Positions 27,601-39,547 of a stretch of DNA of 64,000 nt are shown piece by piece. Every line of letters starts with the position of its first letter. Within the stretch, counting starts at the first letter, position 1. Below the pieces are notes generated by a model. The model was given only the letters and a program-made list of their open reading frames with translations. It had not been told where the DNA came from and made no database searches. Position numbers and translations under genes: made by a program. Origin of the DNA: Spodoptera frugiperda (taxonomy: Eukaryota; Arthropoda; Insecta; Lepidoptera; Noctuidae). Location of the stretch: assembly GCF_023101765.2 (NCBI RefSeq), contig NC_064212.1:7564001-7628000 (forward strand), written 5' to 3'.

Positions 27601-30600
27601 TCAAAGCGTGACTCGCCTCAGAAGTAAGGCTCTCGTTTCATTCTAATTAGTCCGACGTTTCGCAGATTACTAGTCTTAATTGTACGCAACAAACAGCCAG
27701 CAAGCAGTCGTATTTATAATGGTTTATTACAACTTATAAATTAAACTGTGGGTCAATTACCTCCTTGATAAATTGGCATTTAATGTTAGAGGCCATGGTC
27801 GGTTGTATAGCACTGAAAAGAGAAAAAAAATCACGGCAAATGTTCTCGACTCATCCGCATTGTCCCTTTCTATTGAAGCATTGAATGGTTGAGTACTTGT
27901 TTGTTCTTGTGAGTGCCCTTTACAAGACAAAAGCGAGAATATACGGAACCAGAATGTGCCGTGCAAACTCGAACGCTCCAACCGAGTTTTATGTTACACT
28001 TATTTGCATTTCATCGCAGCTATTAACTAAATGTGCGCAGTGAATAACAGTGGACTGAACGAAATTATTCTTTTGACGTCATACGAATGTTGCACTGGTT
28101 AAGAAGGTAAATCTCTTTTCGAAATGAAACAAGACGTAAACAATAAAACAACTGCTAAGACATTCTGTTCAAATGCTAATGTGTAGCACTCCTACACATA
28201 TCGCGAGACCCTTTTACGATAAATTCTGTAGTTAAACGTATCTAATTATACCGTTAAGTGAATCAAAATTAATTTACAAAGACTATACAAAATTATAAAA
28301 CAAACAAAATGAAAATTAATGCTCTTTAATAACTGCGATAACGACCTTGTGAAAATTTAAACTATGAATAAATTAAGAAATTTTGATAAAGAGCTAACAG
28401 CGGTGAACCCCGAAACTAAGAACTTATTGTATTTAATACCTACGCGTTTAGAAAATAATTATAATAAAATATTACCCATGTAGGCTGTCTAGACATCCGT
28501 TTATATACAACAGTTTTAAACACTAATATATAGCGACTAGAACAGACCTCACTAGTGTAATATTAATGAAATAATGTTCTACAAAAATTATGTCCTTTAC
28601 TAGTGAATAAACATATGAATAAAATTGCAAAACTTTTCCAAGAGATTCTAATTAACATGCAAATGTATGCACTGTCAGGAAACTGGAGACATTTAAAAAA
28701 TAAATAAATTAAGATCTTGAACGTGTGCCAGCGACTGTATGCTGTATCCAACTGAGTTTTTTTTGCATCTCCACGTGGATTGTGCAAAATATAACCATGA
28801 TACGAAGTAATTTCCACTCATTTAGTTAAAAATATGGACACGTTTTTCTTCCTTTATTTTTTTAAACATTGCTCCACGTTTTCGTTTAAAAATATACAAT
28901 TTCACATGCACATGACACCCAGACACGAAACAATAATTTTTAGATAACACAAAGAGTTGCTCCGTGCGGAAAACTAACCCGCTACCTCACCACCACAGCC
29001 ACCATGCCAACCATGCAGTCAAAATTGCCACAATAATGTATTTTTAATTAAGTACATACATAGATCAATATACCAATTACGCATGAATATGAATACATAG
29101 GAAACTAGTTTCTTAGCTGGACCGCTCTTGGCTGAAAGCTACTGGCGATTCGCAATACATTTAATAAAGGTTCAATTTAGGGACATGGAACTACATTTCA
29201 GCTTTTAATGTGATCTGTAGAAAATACTTTACAAACGAAAAATAAAGTAAATTAACGACACTTGATAGTTAGTTGATGAATATCATTAAGATTAGACATT
29301 TTCGGTTCAGTTAATTTTTTTCTATCACGTGACAAAGAAAATGTTGTTCTTTATATTTATGTACTAGGTTCTGCTAGCGGCTTCGCCCCCCTTTCCCGTG
29401 GGATAAAAACCAATCACCCAAGTCATATTATTTGGTGTAGTCTTATTTCTTTTTTTAGCACAGACATTAATACGTTTTTCTTAAACTTAAGATTAAGGTT
29501 AGGTTCTGCCAATAATTCTATAATTTATGATAAATTATAAACGGATGGATATTAAGAATGTATTTTTACGAGTCATTTCAATGGCACATAAAGTTCATCT
29601 GGCGCCATTTTGAGTTATTAATGCATAAGCATAACAAACACACAGCTATAGAGTTTTATAGAAACGCTCACGAAGTAATTGTACGTTCATTAGCAACGTC
29701 TAACAAATGATATATTTTGAGTCACGTATCAAATAAAATAATTCAACTTTTAGTCGCAAAACCGTTAATTATTTCGGTCAACCATTAACCTTAGCTACGT
29801 CTGCCCACACGTTATATTTATTTTACATTTATTTCGATAGCCTGCCTCTAATTTCGGGCCAGACAAAAAACGCGTCGAAATTTCAATTAGGTAGTGTTTT
29901 AGTATAATTTAATAGACGGACGAAATTGATTGGAAAATGTGTAATAAAATAGCGAAGACTTTAAATATGTAAAACGTAGGTTCCCGTGGGAAAAGCCAGG
30001 CGTTTGTAGCCAGTAGCACTTCGATATAACCAACCAATCAAATATTATTGTGACTATACGTACAATACTACTTATAATATTGTAATACTCGTATTGTGTA
30101 TAACCTTGGGGGATTTCTTTCACTTTGAGAGCGCATTTCCTTGGCTTTGCATTGTGATCGTTTCAACAACATCGATACCTTACAAAAGTATATTACTGCC
30201 GTAAAAAGTAGATTAAAATCTCGTAAAGTATGATTTATAGTAACTATCATCTGGTCTTTGTTACTCTGGCGTTTCATTAATCTTTCAATGGAGAGTAAAT
30301 CTTTTATAGTTCTCTCACTATAAACTTCTATAAATACATTAGAAACAATAAACTGTTTATTATCAGTTTTCAATGCGAACGTGCTTGTAATTATTTTTCT
30401 GAAAGGTACAAGGCCTGCTATGAAAACAGTTAAACTACCTAGTAAACTCTCGATACGATTTATATGCTTTTTAAGGGGGGGAAATGATCCAATGACTTGA
30501 AAGGGAGTGTCAGACTCTTACTGACTAAAAACCACCCCGTTCCTACTTCTGTTTTTCGAGCCGGAGTCCCGGTAACCCGCCAGGCAGTCCGCAGCTCCGG

Positions 30601-33600
30601 GTCACGATTGCTAAGGACAAAAAATGTATTTGATCAAGCACTTTGCTCTCTCTCGATTCGATGTGAGAACATTTTGGCAACATCTGAGTTTGAAAGGAAC
30701 AGAGTTAATAACAACTTGCTATACTCCTACTCTAATCATTCCTTTAACTTTTGAACTTTATGTAATAAAAATAAATGTGACTAAATTTATCTATGAAAGA
30801 ACTATCAATGTGTCATTAACTAATGGTACTTTTTACCTTTCCAGATAGGGCCACTAACAGATCCAAGATGGGTGCCGCAAGCGTTAAGAATACCAGAGGC
30901 GAGCAACATCGCCATTCAAGTCACTCCACCAGATGGCGAAGAAGATGACGAGTTTGTACCGACGCTGCGCATGCGACGGAAACTGAGCACGCCGCTCAGT
31001 GCGATGCCCGGAGTAACAGATGGACTGATTAACTTACCAAGTAAGATGACTTAGAAATTTAAGACTTATAAAATAATATTAATTTAATAACGTCACGCCT
31101 TTTATCCCTGCAGGGGTAGACAGAGGTGCACGTTACGGGCACGTAATTGCGCCACACAATGTACACCCATCTTTCACCATTTGTGTTATAAGTCCCATGT
31201 AATAGGGAGTGAACCTATTGCCATATACTGGACACAATCCCAGACTCTCTGCAGTAATACTTTGCCTGACCCGAGAATCGAATCCGAGATCCCTTGTCCG
31301 GCAGTCTCACTTGCGACCACTCGACCAACGAGGCAGTTTAAGACTTATTCTAACCGTAAAAATAACACCTGGGGCCTTAAATAGTGTATTTAAATACAAT
31401 AATTGCAAAATTAAACAGCAAAGTTATCATAATTGTAGACTTGTCAAAATCAAACAAACAAAACTTGCCTTAATCTGTAATTATAAAATCAATGTTATAC
31501 AATTCTGTTACTATTGTAATGACTGACTAAGACCCTTGTTATTCCCTAATTCAGAGTTAGATGTTTGTTCTACGTCAATTTAACACCTGAAGGATAACGC
31601 CTGAATATTGAAATGTTACTTAATTTTCAGTTATACTTAAATATCATGCTATCTCTCTTATATTGTAAAGAATTTATAGTAATAGAACTATTTTTGACAG
31701 TGTCTTAAAATTGAATGGCATTTGAATATTTGACCATAAGGGTGCTTTTACACCAGGGATGTGTATGTAACTATGCGCCCGTTTCCACTGATAGTAAGTT
31801 ACGTTGTGTTAGGAAGATTCGCAGCATTTCTGTTGGAAAAGTACCCTAAGTCTATGCAGCCTTAAGTGCCACTAGAAACTTGTAGAGTTACACAATAATG
31901 TTGTAATTGGCACTATAAGCATTTCGGTTATTAACAAATTCTAATACGATCGTGGTGTTGATCGATTCCCAATGAGTCTTCAGACTTGAGCAAATAGTAG
32001 ATCTATACTACAGTCCAGTTTACACAGTTTTTATACATGGAAAAAATATAATACAAAATTATAATAATTGCAAATCTTTGAAAATAATATCTGTCTGTGA
32101 TGTTACGATTCGTATAAAAGCCTTTAATAAGCTCTCGTAATAACATAACCCCTAATTAATTAATTAGACAATAATGGAGTAGGTATATTCCCAGAAGTAG
32201 GAGTAATTACGATACCATACCTCATTACTAAATCTCTTTCTTTTAACACAAAGCCCAAAGCTGTGTAGGCACGTTAATTCCACATAAGATTAAACTTGAT
32301 TTCTAAATTCACAACACAATTTCAATTTAACCTATAGACAAGATCTACACAAACATTGTAAATTAGTAAGATCTGCAAAAACCACAAGTGTTGTTTAATT
32401 CTATTGAAGTACAAATTCAAGAACAACTTAGACAGGTTTTGTGTTACGTAAGATCGAAGCAACAAGGAATTTGAGAAGTACATACTTAGTAGATACTTAT
32501 GTCATTTAGATTATTCATTAAAACCACAGGCACGCCAAATGGTGCTTAACTTTTCACCCCCACACATGTAGATAAAGTTTACAAAGACTTTCAGTTTAGA
32601 TCACTAAAATAATTTTAACCTCTTTGAAATAATTTTAAAGACACACACAAGATGCTTTAATTAGTAACCGCCTAATAAGTTGAGGTTTACATACTTTGTG
32701 GTTCCAACTATCTGGGTAATCTAAAATAATTTGCGTCGAAAATAATCGCAAATTTAATTAAAATCTTCGGTGAACCAGAAAATAGTAAGATAACAATAAG
32801 GCTACAGTTAGATTAAGAAGTTGGAGATAATTCTTGGACAAATTGGTTTGTGGTATCTGCAGATCTACGCGCTTCTCCATCGCGATCGTTGTCGCCATTG
32901 GATCGCACGAAGCGACGTTTCAGCACTATGGTCTCAAGCAGCGCCGCCGCAGCAGTGTCCCGGCGGCTGTCGGCAACTATTGGCTGGTGCCTCGCCAGCC
33001 CCACACAAGTCAAGCCACAAATAGTCCGGCAAGGACGCGCTTTATGCCTACAATACATTAAGACTCAGATTAGAAGATCCACTTTATGCGAAAAGAAGGT
33101 AATCTTAACGACTTTCAACGATTACATAAGTAGGCAAATTAATTGAATACTTTAAATCCTTATGATTTAACGTTTTTCACAGCAAATAGTAATGAAACGA
33201 TTGCAACGAATGCTGGAGACTGAATGCGGGGAGGAGGCTGTGAGTAACACGGAGTCCGGGGTGCTGGTGGGGCTCCGGGCGTTGTGCGCTGCGCTGGAGA
33301 GGAAGCGGCCTGATGCATTCCGGCAAGTCGCAAGACAGGCCACTCGCGCCCCCTCCGCCATGCTGCGCTCAGACACAGCAATCGCGGAACTCGCCCTTGC
33401 ACTAGCGAGACGCATCACTAGGGAAAATATCACATGGTCTAAGGTAAAGCAATGCAATAAGTTTCCCCTCAGCCTTGTTCGTGGCGTTGTAGGAATGTGT
33501 AATCTTTCTTGTGAACAGTCGTAAATACTCTTCCTCAATAAATACGACATAAAATAAAAGGCCGATGTTCAAGTTAGTCGCTATGTTCACTTAGGCTAAC

Positions 33601-36202
33601 GCGTTCAAAGATCCAATCGACGACTTCAACTTTATACATTGTATAGTGATAAAGACCTAATATAATTGCCACAAGTCTTAGCCATTACTTTGAGAATCTA
33701 ACTATCGGTAAATTAACGCCTTTGTCTCTCAAAGTCAATGTGTCCTTTGTATTATATTAATAAAGTTTTAGAAGACAGATATTGAGACCTACGGCGATTT
33801 TGGTTCACGTGGAGTGAAACTTGTGTAGTTCCACGAAAATAGTCTCGTTCAATGAACATAGTTTAATCAGGTCAGCCAATACCAGCGACAGCGGCAGGTA
33901 AAAGCTTCCTCCAAATTAGTTTGCAAGAACCTCGGCAGTTCACTTTCTAGTCTAGATTCTACCCTTAAAGCAATTTAATACTAAAACCAATATAACCATC
34001 CTCAAACTGAACTTGGCTACCGATTTTAAGCGTCTAGAGTGGACTTAAAATCGACGAGATCCTTACTTAGGTAAATTTGTTCCTTAACTGACTTTTTTCT
34101 TTACCGAGTCGAGTTTCCGGGTTACAAATCTTGAAGTTAATCGAGGAAAATTCAATGTGCTGTGAAAATCGAAATTCGTGTATAACTTTTTAAATGATCC
34201 ACCAGATCATCAGATACTAGTATATTCGTTTTGAACGAAACACTTTCTATTGCACATGGTCCACAATTAAGAACTATACTTACAGTACAGACTACGGAAA
34301 TCATCAGCAGGTATGAGGTTTATCCTACAGATTTTAATAAAAACTGCCTTCCTGAATAATAAACAACTCAATAAGTAGTCTTGGACAGCCTCCAGACTAA
34401 TAACAAGAAAGTTCAACATCTATACTTTAGTTCTGCTTAAGAAAATCGAAAAATCACGCTAGTATTAAAACAACAGAAACGTTTTAAAAAGAGATTTACC
34501 TACATTTGTATGATTTTAATTAGCAGTAGACGGGGCTACGAAATTAAACGGGGCATTCCAGTCAAGTAATAATTACTCCTGGTGTAAGCTATTATTGAAA
34601 TGTTGCTAAACAAACGCTGACATAAAATGAGATGGATACCAGAAGAGCCGTAAGGTGTAACTCGTGTGGCCTCGCGTAGGAATAAACTCCAAATCTTTAC
34701 GTCGCGCTATTACTAATTGCGCAGTTCTACAAATCGGCAAATTGAATTTTAAATCTTAAGACATTAGGTACTAATTAGAACTAAAACAGATTTTTTTGCT
34801 ATTACAAATCTATGTATTTGTTTACATCTGTCTCCTAGCTCTTAGGTATTGTTAATTAAACTATTTGTTGTTGAAGAAGTTTTAACTAACGTATTTTTTT
34901 CTAATAGAAATAACGAGACTGAATTGAAAACAAAATAAATATGTCCTCTCAATCACTAATTTGCCTAGTTACAAAAGCAATCAACCAACCAATAGCTTAT
35001 AGTTTCTCACACTGGATCGATATCGAAGTGATCCATCCTCTGTTCGTATCTAAGCTTACCTATAAAATCAAATCATCATGATTGTTAATAACGTTCCGAC
35101 GTTAGAAGCAAAATTGAAAAGAAAGGGACAATAGAAAACCAAACACATAACAATGTAACAATAAAAGCAAGTCAATACTGACTTCGTAAGCAAAAATAAA
35201 TTGGGTCAACACCAAATTCGTTTTGCAAAACTCACGAGCTTAAATTGATTCGACATTATTTCAGATTGCAGCTGTTTATTGTGTTTGTGGGGCCTTGGCG
35301 AGAGAAGCTGCTGAGGCTGCGGATGGAGAACCAGCTCTTGAGCTAGTGTCAGCCCCTGCAGCCGCCATAGCTGACCTTCTTCATGAAGAACCTGGCTCCT
35401 GGATTGCGTCACATGGCGGATGGGTACACGTCTATTTATTACGTTTGTAGATTAGGCTACCTTGTGATGTAGTGGTCAAAGGCATATGATAATAATTATG
35501 TTGATTGGTTAAAAATGTTGCGACCTTACCTATTTTATTTTTTTTATTTTACGACTAAGGAGTATTCTGTATTTGACATGAAATTATTAACAAAAACTCC
35601 TTGGGTGAAGTTACGTTAGGTATTATGTTACGCACTTTTTTCATTAAGGTACTAAGTTTTTCTTTCCTACAAATTACTTCGAAAACTTCCATTAGATACT
35701 GAAACTACTTAAACTGTTAATCGTAGGTACAACCTTATACTACTACTTATAATAATTACTATGTAATACTTAAATACTTTTATAAGGTTAAGTTTTATAT
35801 CAACAATTTCTTTATTGAAGCCTTCTTTAAGTATTTGTAGCCCAACCTCCGTATTAAAAAAGTATTATTGATATTTGATAGAGTAGGAGCCCTTGAATCA
35901 GATGATCTAAAATGCAATATTTTCTTACCCTTTATAGCTAAGTATATAATAAAGTTATTTTTGAACTGCCTAAAAATAGCTGCATACTATGTCCCTACAT
36001 ATTACTTTAATTTCACAATCAAGGCACTAAAATAGTTTGTATTTGTTTTCAGAACGGTCTAGTGGAGCGACTACTGGCCAGTGAAAGAGATCAAAGATCC
36101 GAGAAGAACCTTCGTGTGATGGTGTCATTTTTCGTGCTAGTGTGTCTAAGTTTATTATTGTTTAGATGGGTCCTACACGCACACCCAGCATACAACGACT
36201 AA
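12619..36202 (+). CDS. Bcl-2-family apoptosis regulator (Buffy/Debcl/BOK type), six exons
   Basis: Exons 12619-12741, 30845-31040, 32863-33098, 33183-33443, 35265-35423 and 36053-36202 join with matching phases to about 374 residues. Visible landmarks are a first helix with VRQGRALCLQYIKTQIRR (about 161-178), a BH3-position helix (about 212-226), BH1 centred on ENITWSK (266-272), BH2 SWIASHGGW (317-325), and a C-terminal hydrophobic tail (about 346-362) followed by a short polar end, typical of a tail anchor in mitochondrial or ER membrane. The ITWSK and WI..GGW motifs are characteristic of insect Buffy/Debcl proteins. The family controls mitochondrial or ER-linked cell death. Exon 1 (41 acidic/basic residues, AAACATG context) is the least certain part because it lies 18 kb upstream; a start in exon 2 or an unseen first exon is possible. 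Buffy versus Debcl is not resolved. Confidence 0.85.
15108..15170 (-). mobile_element. SINE fragment related to 31070-31336
   Basis: Begins AACGTCACACCATTTATCCC and continues with GGCAGAGGTGTTCATTACAG, matching the 3' part of the full SINE at 31070-31336. Only the tail end is present. Confidence 0.6.
16040..16225 (+). mobile_element. 3' end of a degenerate non-LTR retrotransposon
   Basis: One frame reads GRPPTR and, after a stop, SDDLIKVAGSRWMQVASNRP, ending near SAVDVL. From memory this resembles the extreme C-terminal tail of lepidopteran LINE polyproteins. It finishes in an ATGATGATAATGATG tract typical of such 3' ends. In-frame stops show it is dead. A further tail fragment is at about 25020-25062 (GAAAGTCATTGGGAGG). 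Confidence 0.65.
17655..17805 (-). mobile_element. Retrotransposon 3' end, family B copy
   Basis: Starts TTTTTGGGAGGGGAAAATCA and ends near TAGTCCGCAGCTCAGATT. It is a diverged truncated copy of the 1670-1900 segment with an internal deletion. Confidence 0.7.
19081..19177. repeat. Long hairpin (nested inverted repeats)
   Basis: Arms of about 30 bases, 19081-19110 (CATGTTTATATGAGGGGAAA, continuing ATATTGTCTC) and 19145-19177, are reverse complements apart from a 3-base insertion, a 1-base insertion and one substitution. They enclose a second palindrome, TTACGTAAAAAC...TTTTTACGTAA, at 19121-19144. The whole can fold on itself. It may be a tiny foldback or MITE relic. Confidence 0.8.
19675..19800 (-). 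mobile_element. tRNA-derived SINE-like repeat (copy 2)
   Basis: Reverse-oriented relative of 10660-10815. The tail words TTCACATGCACATGACACCC and CAAAGAGTTGCTCTGTGCGG are present, but the pol III box end is eroded. Confidence 0.6.
21763..21945 (-). mobile_element. Retrotransposon 3' end, family B copy
   Basis: Begins after a T run with AGGGGGAAAATCATCCAATA and extends to the GGTGTCAGCCCTACTAAGCC region. It is minus-strand in the poly(A) sense. Confidence 0.75.
22970..23130 (+). mobile_element. Family A fragment
   Basis: Plus-strand fragment with CCCCAATCCGTGAATCCCCA and ending GCCGGCTTCTCCCATTAAAA, matching the 3' half of the copy at 54788-55098. Confidence 0.65.
25071..25235 (-). mobile_element. 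Retrotransposon 3' end, family B copy
   Basis: Begins TTTTTTATGAGGGGGGAAAA and contains GTCAGACTCTTACTGACTAA and TTGTCCGCAGCTCCGGATC, matching family B. Confidence 0.75.
28885..29035 (-). mobile_element. tRNA-derived SINE-like repeat (copy 3)
   Basis: Reverse-oriented copy with TTTCACATGCACATGACACC, AAAGAGTTGCTCCGTGCGG and GCTACCTCACCACCACAGCC. On the minus strand this gives a GCATGGTGGCTGTGGTGGTG start followed by TAGCGGGTTAG in the B-box position. Confidence 0.6.
30465..30606 (-). mobile_element. Retrotransposon 3' end, family B copy
   Basis: Begins GCTTTTTAAGGGGGGGAAAT and ends near CAGTCCGCAGCTCCGGGTC. An internal deletion removes the usual CTCCCGCC portion. It lies 240 bp upstream of exon 2 of the Bcl-2-family gene. 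Confidence 0.75.
31070..31336 (-). mobile_element. tRNA-derived SINE with 12-bp target duplication
   Basis: Minus-strand 5' end shows TTGGTCGAGTGGTCGCAAG (A-box-like) and GGATTCGATTCTCGGGTC (B box), so the head is tRNA-derived. The body runs to an AT-rich tail at 31070-31090. The insertion is flanked by TTTAAGACTTAT at 31058-31069 and 31337-31348. It landed 17 bases past the exon 2 donor of the Bcl-2-family gene. Confidence 0.8.
31349..32862 (+). other. Remainder of intron 2 of the Bcl-2-family gene
   Basis: AT-rich intron without visible coding sequence. The only structured item is the small Harbinger-like MITE at 31740-31846. The intron ends at the acceptor GGTATCTGCAG before 32863. Confidence 0.5.
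31740..31846. mobile_element. Short MITE, Harbinger-like (TAA target duplication)
   Basis: Terminal inverted repeats GGGTGCTTTTACACCAG and, at the right end, CTGTTGGAAAAGTACCC, flanked by TAA on both sides. The ends are related to those of the MITE at 6530-6798 but the interior is deleted (107 bp). Confidence 0.75.
33444..36052 (+). other. Introns 4 and 5 of the Bcl-2-family gene
   Basis: 33444-35264 and 35424-36052 flank the BH2 exon. Apart from that exon I see no coding sequence, RNA gene or clear repeat. Confidence 0.4.
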
Positions 36203-36224
36203 AACCTCCTCTAGCTATTATTTC

Positions 36225-36230
36225 AATAAA
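36225..36230 (+). terminator. Possible polyadenylation signal of the Bcl-2-family gene
   Basis: AATAAA 23 bases after the stop codon. Another AATAAA lies at 36578-36583, and the longer 3' end is equally plausible. Without transcripts neither can be chosen. Confidence 0.35.
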
Positions 36231-38267
36231 AACCCAACCAGAAATAAAAGAGCCGGCGCCATGTTGCAGATGTCCTGAGACTCTAAAACGATTGGAGCGC
36301 CATCTATGGTTTTTATTTTCTGGCGAGGCTATAGTTAGTTGTGACGTTATGATACTAGATTAGTAGTGTTATTTTAGGTGAATGTTGTTTCCTTTAGATT
36401 AATAGCGATCAGAGGTAGCGAAGTAAATATTTAATTATGTAAACAAAGATTATTGTATTATGAAACCACAAAACAAAAATATCTTGTTGATGTACCCATC
36501 ATTGGTTTTATTTTTACTGAACACATCTTCAGCTTGCTTAGTTCCGCCTCTTCCCTGCAGGCCTGTGGACGCTTAAAAATAAAATTTTCTGTTACTTAAA
36601 TATATTTACTTAGATAACTATGTGTTATTTATCTTCGCCTTGTTATTTGATACTACTGTGTGATTCTTCTTCAACTTCTTATTTATCTAATACATAAATA
36701 GAAACCTTAAACAAAGTTCAATAGAACTCTAAATATACCTGTTTGTGTACCTAATACTTGCCTTATTATATTATATTACATTGACTTCAAAATAACTAGA
36801 AATACGCGTCTTTTTGGAAAAAATAAGATAAGATATTTTGAATGGGATTGTTAATCACACTAAATATCATAAATGTGAATGTTTGTTTGTTTGGTTTGTC
36901 CGTCAATCATGCTGAAACTACTGAACGGATTTTGATAAAATTTGATATACAGACAGGGTATGACCTGACTTAGGTGAAATTATATTTTTTATACCACGGG
37001 AACGCGGGGTAATCCGCTGGCAGAAGCTATAGCTGTTTTCTGTATATTTTCTAACAAAGTGTAATAATATCAATAGGCATTTTATCCTTTTTTAAGAATG
37101 ATAAATTATCTATTTTCTTTTGACATATGAACCGAAATAAATCATTAACGCTTGTCTTATTTACCCAATTCAACTTCAACAACAGTGTATGTGGTTAAAC
37201 GGACACGAGAGTTTTGAAAACACAGAATGGTTTTGTCCTTTTGCATATACCTATATATTTTCATAAGTGGCGCCATGCAGCCTATGTTACATGTGGGTAC
37301 ATCTTACGAAATAAAGTGCTTATTAAATGCTACAAATACAAAAACACAAAAGTGCTCCATATCGAATATAACATAATCGAAAGTCCAAAGATGTAAATTA
37401 ATCGACACGATCTTCATAACCATGTTGTTTAATTACTTATTTATTGCCAAACTTAACACAGCAAATTATTAAATACTTATATACTTAGGCCTTTATTTAT
37501 GTTGCAAATGAAAATAAATACGTAGTTATTTTCAAGTTCTGTTTTCCAACTTGTTTGTTATTTACCCTTATTCCTGGAACTAGTCCTTCCCCGAAGCAAG
37601 TACATGACTAAAACCTACAAATATACAACTTATAATGTATCCTAAAAGCCTTAAAAGCATATCAAATTATGAGCACACACTTACTCGGAAAAAACACAAA
37701 ATAAACACGAAATGGTTACCTACTTATAGTATTTAAGTACTTCATAGGTAGTCTGTAAATAAATAAATATATATAAAGAATTCGTAAAATAAATGGGTAG
37801 TTATTTACGTAACGTAAAAATAGTAAAGTTTACGATCCCTCAGTTCTCACACAGCAACAGCCCAATTTCCGAAAAGTGCCAAAGTGTAGGTGCCTTCTTT
37901 AAAAATTGACGTGGAACGACTAGCTATTAGCTATAGACTTTATGTACCTCAAGAATTTTTAGACTAGGTACTATTTTATAGGTAAATAAAATAAAACTTT
38001 TAGTAATTATCTTTTAAGTGTTTTAAATATAAACTATTTTGGTACCACACTTAAGTACTTAATACCTTAATATTTTTACACGATTAAAAGTAACAACACA
38101 CCTGTTAATCCTCGATAGGGTAGGTAAAAGTGTATTGTGTATACAAACAATTTAATATAGTACCCATTGTTCACGAGTTATGTTAGTCCTATGTTAGGGC
38201 ATGATGTTTGAGCCTATTACAGTGTACACATCACTTAGAATTTAATCCAGACACCCAGTGATATTTA

Positions 38268-38522
38268 CGGGCCTGCCGACAGTGAGCAAGGGTAGCTAGG
38301 GCGCGACTAGTTTGAGCCCGCGTCGCGTACCGCGCGCGCCTCAAAAATCCAGACCACCACGGATAGGACCCAGCGGACTGATGGACGATCCAGAGTTGCG
38401 GACTCGAAAAGCAGGTATAGGAATGCAGTGGTTTTTAGTTAATAAGAGTCTAACACTCCCTCTCGTCTTACCCAAGACAGGAGGCCGTTGGATAATTTTC
38501 CCCCTTCAAAAAAAAGACTCCA
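38268..38522 (+). mobile_element. Retrotransposon 3' end, family B, near full-length copy
   Basis: Starts CGGGCCTGCCGACAGTGAGC and ends TTTTCCCCCTTCAAAAAAAA, covering the entire 3' untranslated unit also present in the 1670-2161 element (reverse orientation there). Many substitutions mark it as older. Confidence 0.8.
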
Positions 38523-39096
38523 GTGATTTCACCTACGGAGAAATTATCAGAGAAAATGTACTTCGGTCGACCCGGTTATTGAAACCGATAATGCTTGCAC
38601 GACATTCACAACTAGCCCTAATGAAACAATGTCTAAAAACAACCAGTCAATGAACTTTTGATATTCGACCAAAACAAATAAAATTATTAGTGAGACACAC
38701 AAACCAGTAAATTACTCTATTCTCGTCCTCAGACACTCAACACTATGTCGAGGTATTACCTGTATTACCTGCGTACATAGATCTAGACCACTACAAATAA
38801 CTAAGCAATTTACTGGTAATCTAGGCTTTGTAATTGGGTCTGACCAGGCATTCGATGTCAACAGGGATGACCGGAAATAATATAGGTCTCAATAGGTTAC
38901 CTAGGAGAGATGACGATGGGGGATTAAATCCCGGCGACCGTTGATTGAGGCTTTATTAGAGCAGTAGGTGTTTAAGTGGTAAGTATTTATGCTCAAATTC
39001 ATGTCAAATTAGATGAATCAATTGCCTGCCTCATTAATTGATTGATCAATAACACCTGTAAAAATATTTCGTCTTTTATTTATGGAGGGCAAACGA

Positions 39097-39165
39097 GCAG
39101 ATGTATCACCTGATGGTAAGCGATCAGCGCCGCCCATTGGCACCCGTAACACCAAAAAGTTAGTC
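39097..39165 (-). mobile_element. Family A fragment
   Basis: Contains ATCACCTGATGGTAAGCGAT followed by a CGCCGCCCATTGGCACCC run, matching the 3' part of family A. A smaller piece is at 43747-43800 in a Cul3 intron. Confidence 0.6.
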
Positions 39166-39313
39166 TTTTAGTATTATAGTTTAGTAAAACGCCATTTGTC
39201 AAAACAGACATGCAAAATATACGTTGGGTGTATCTATAGATGGACCCGAGATGGTGGCGCGTGTTGTGTCCACGCGCGTTTACAACTCCGAGACGTAGCA
39301 CGGAGGAGTCAAC

Positions 39314-39547
39314 ACCTCACTCCTCTGTGCTCGACTATTGAGGTGGGGCCTGGCAAGGCAGGCCGCCACGAGTTCGGGGGCCGAGGAAGAATTTCGTTTC
39401 CCGCACCCTCGTACCCACGTGTGAGACGGGACACCGGGGTGGGTTTTAGTCAGTAAAAGTCTGACAGTCCCTTTCGTCCTCCCCAGGCGAGAGGGCTCCA
39501 TGAGGATTTCCCACCTTGGGGTCAAAAAAAAAAAAAAAAAAAAAAAA
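39314..39547 (+). mobile_element. SINE/LINE tail with long poly(A), variant of family B
   Basis: Ends in a run of about 28 A (39521-39548) preceded by TCCCACCTTGGGGTC. It shares GGTGGGTTTTAGTCAGTAAA and the following GTCTGACAGTCCCTTTCGTC with family B, but has a distinct GC-rich 5' half (GGCCTGGCAAGGCAGGCCGC). The long unbroken A tail suggests it is the youngest such insertion in the window. Confidence 0.7.

Larger units (their letters stand above)
12742..30844 (+). other. First intron of the Bcl-2-family gene (about 18.1 kb)
   Basis: Bounded by a plausible donor (AAAG|GTATTT) and a good acceptor (TTTTTACCTTTCCAG). I found no exon or recognisable nested gene in it on either strand. It carries repeats: SINE fragment 15108-15170, LINE tail 16040-16225, family B copies 17655-17805, 21763-21945, 25071-25235 and 30465-30606, tRNA-SINE-like copies 19675-19800 and 28885-29035, a hairpin at 19081-19177, and a family A fragment at 22970-23130. 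The longest open frame (21950-22324, 124 codons) has no recognised similarity. Confidence 0.5.

Noticed and set aside
31181..31526. Open frames of 67 and 105 codons
   Set aside because: They are translations of the SINE at 31070-31336 and neighbouring intron.
33160..33590. Antisense open frames of 80-127 codons opposite the BH1/BH3 exon
   Set aside because: They are shadows of the GC-rich Bcl-2-family exon on the other strand, with no features of their own.
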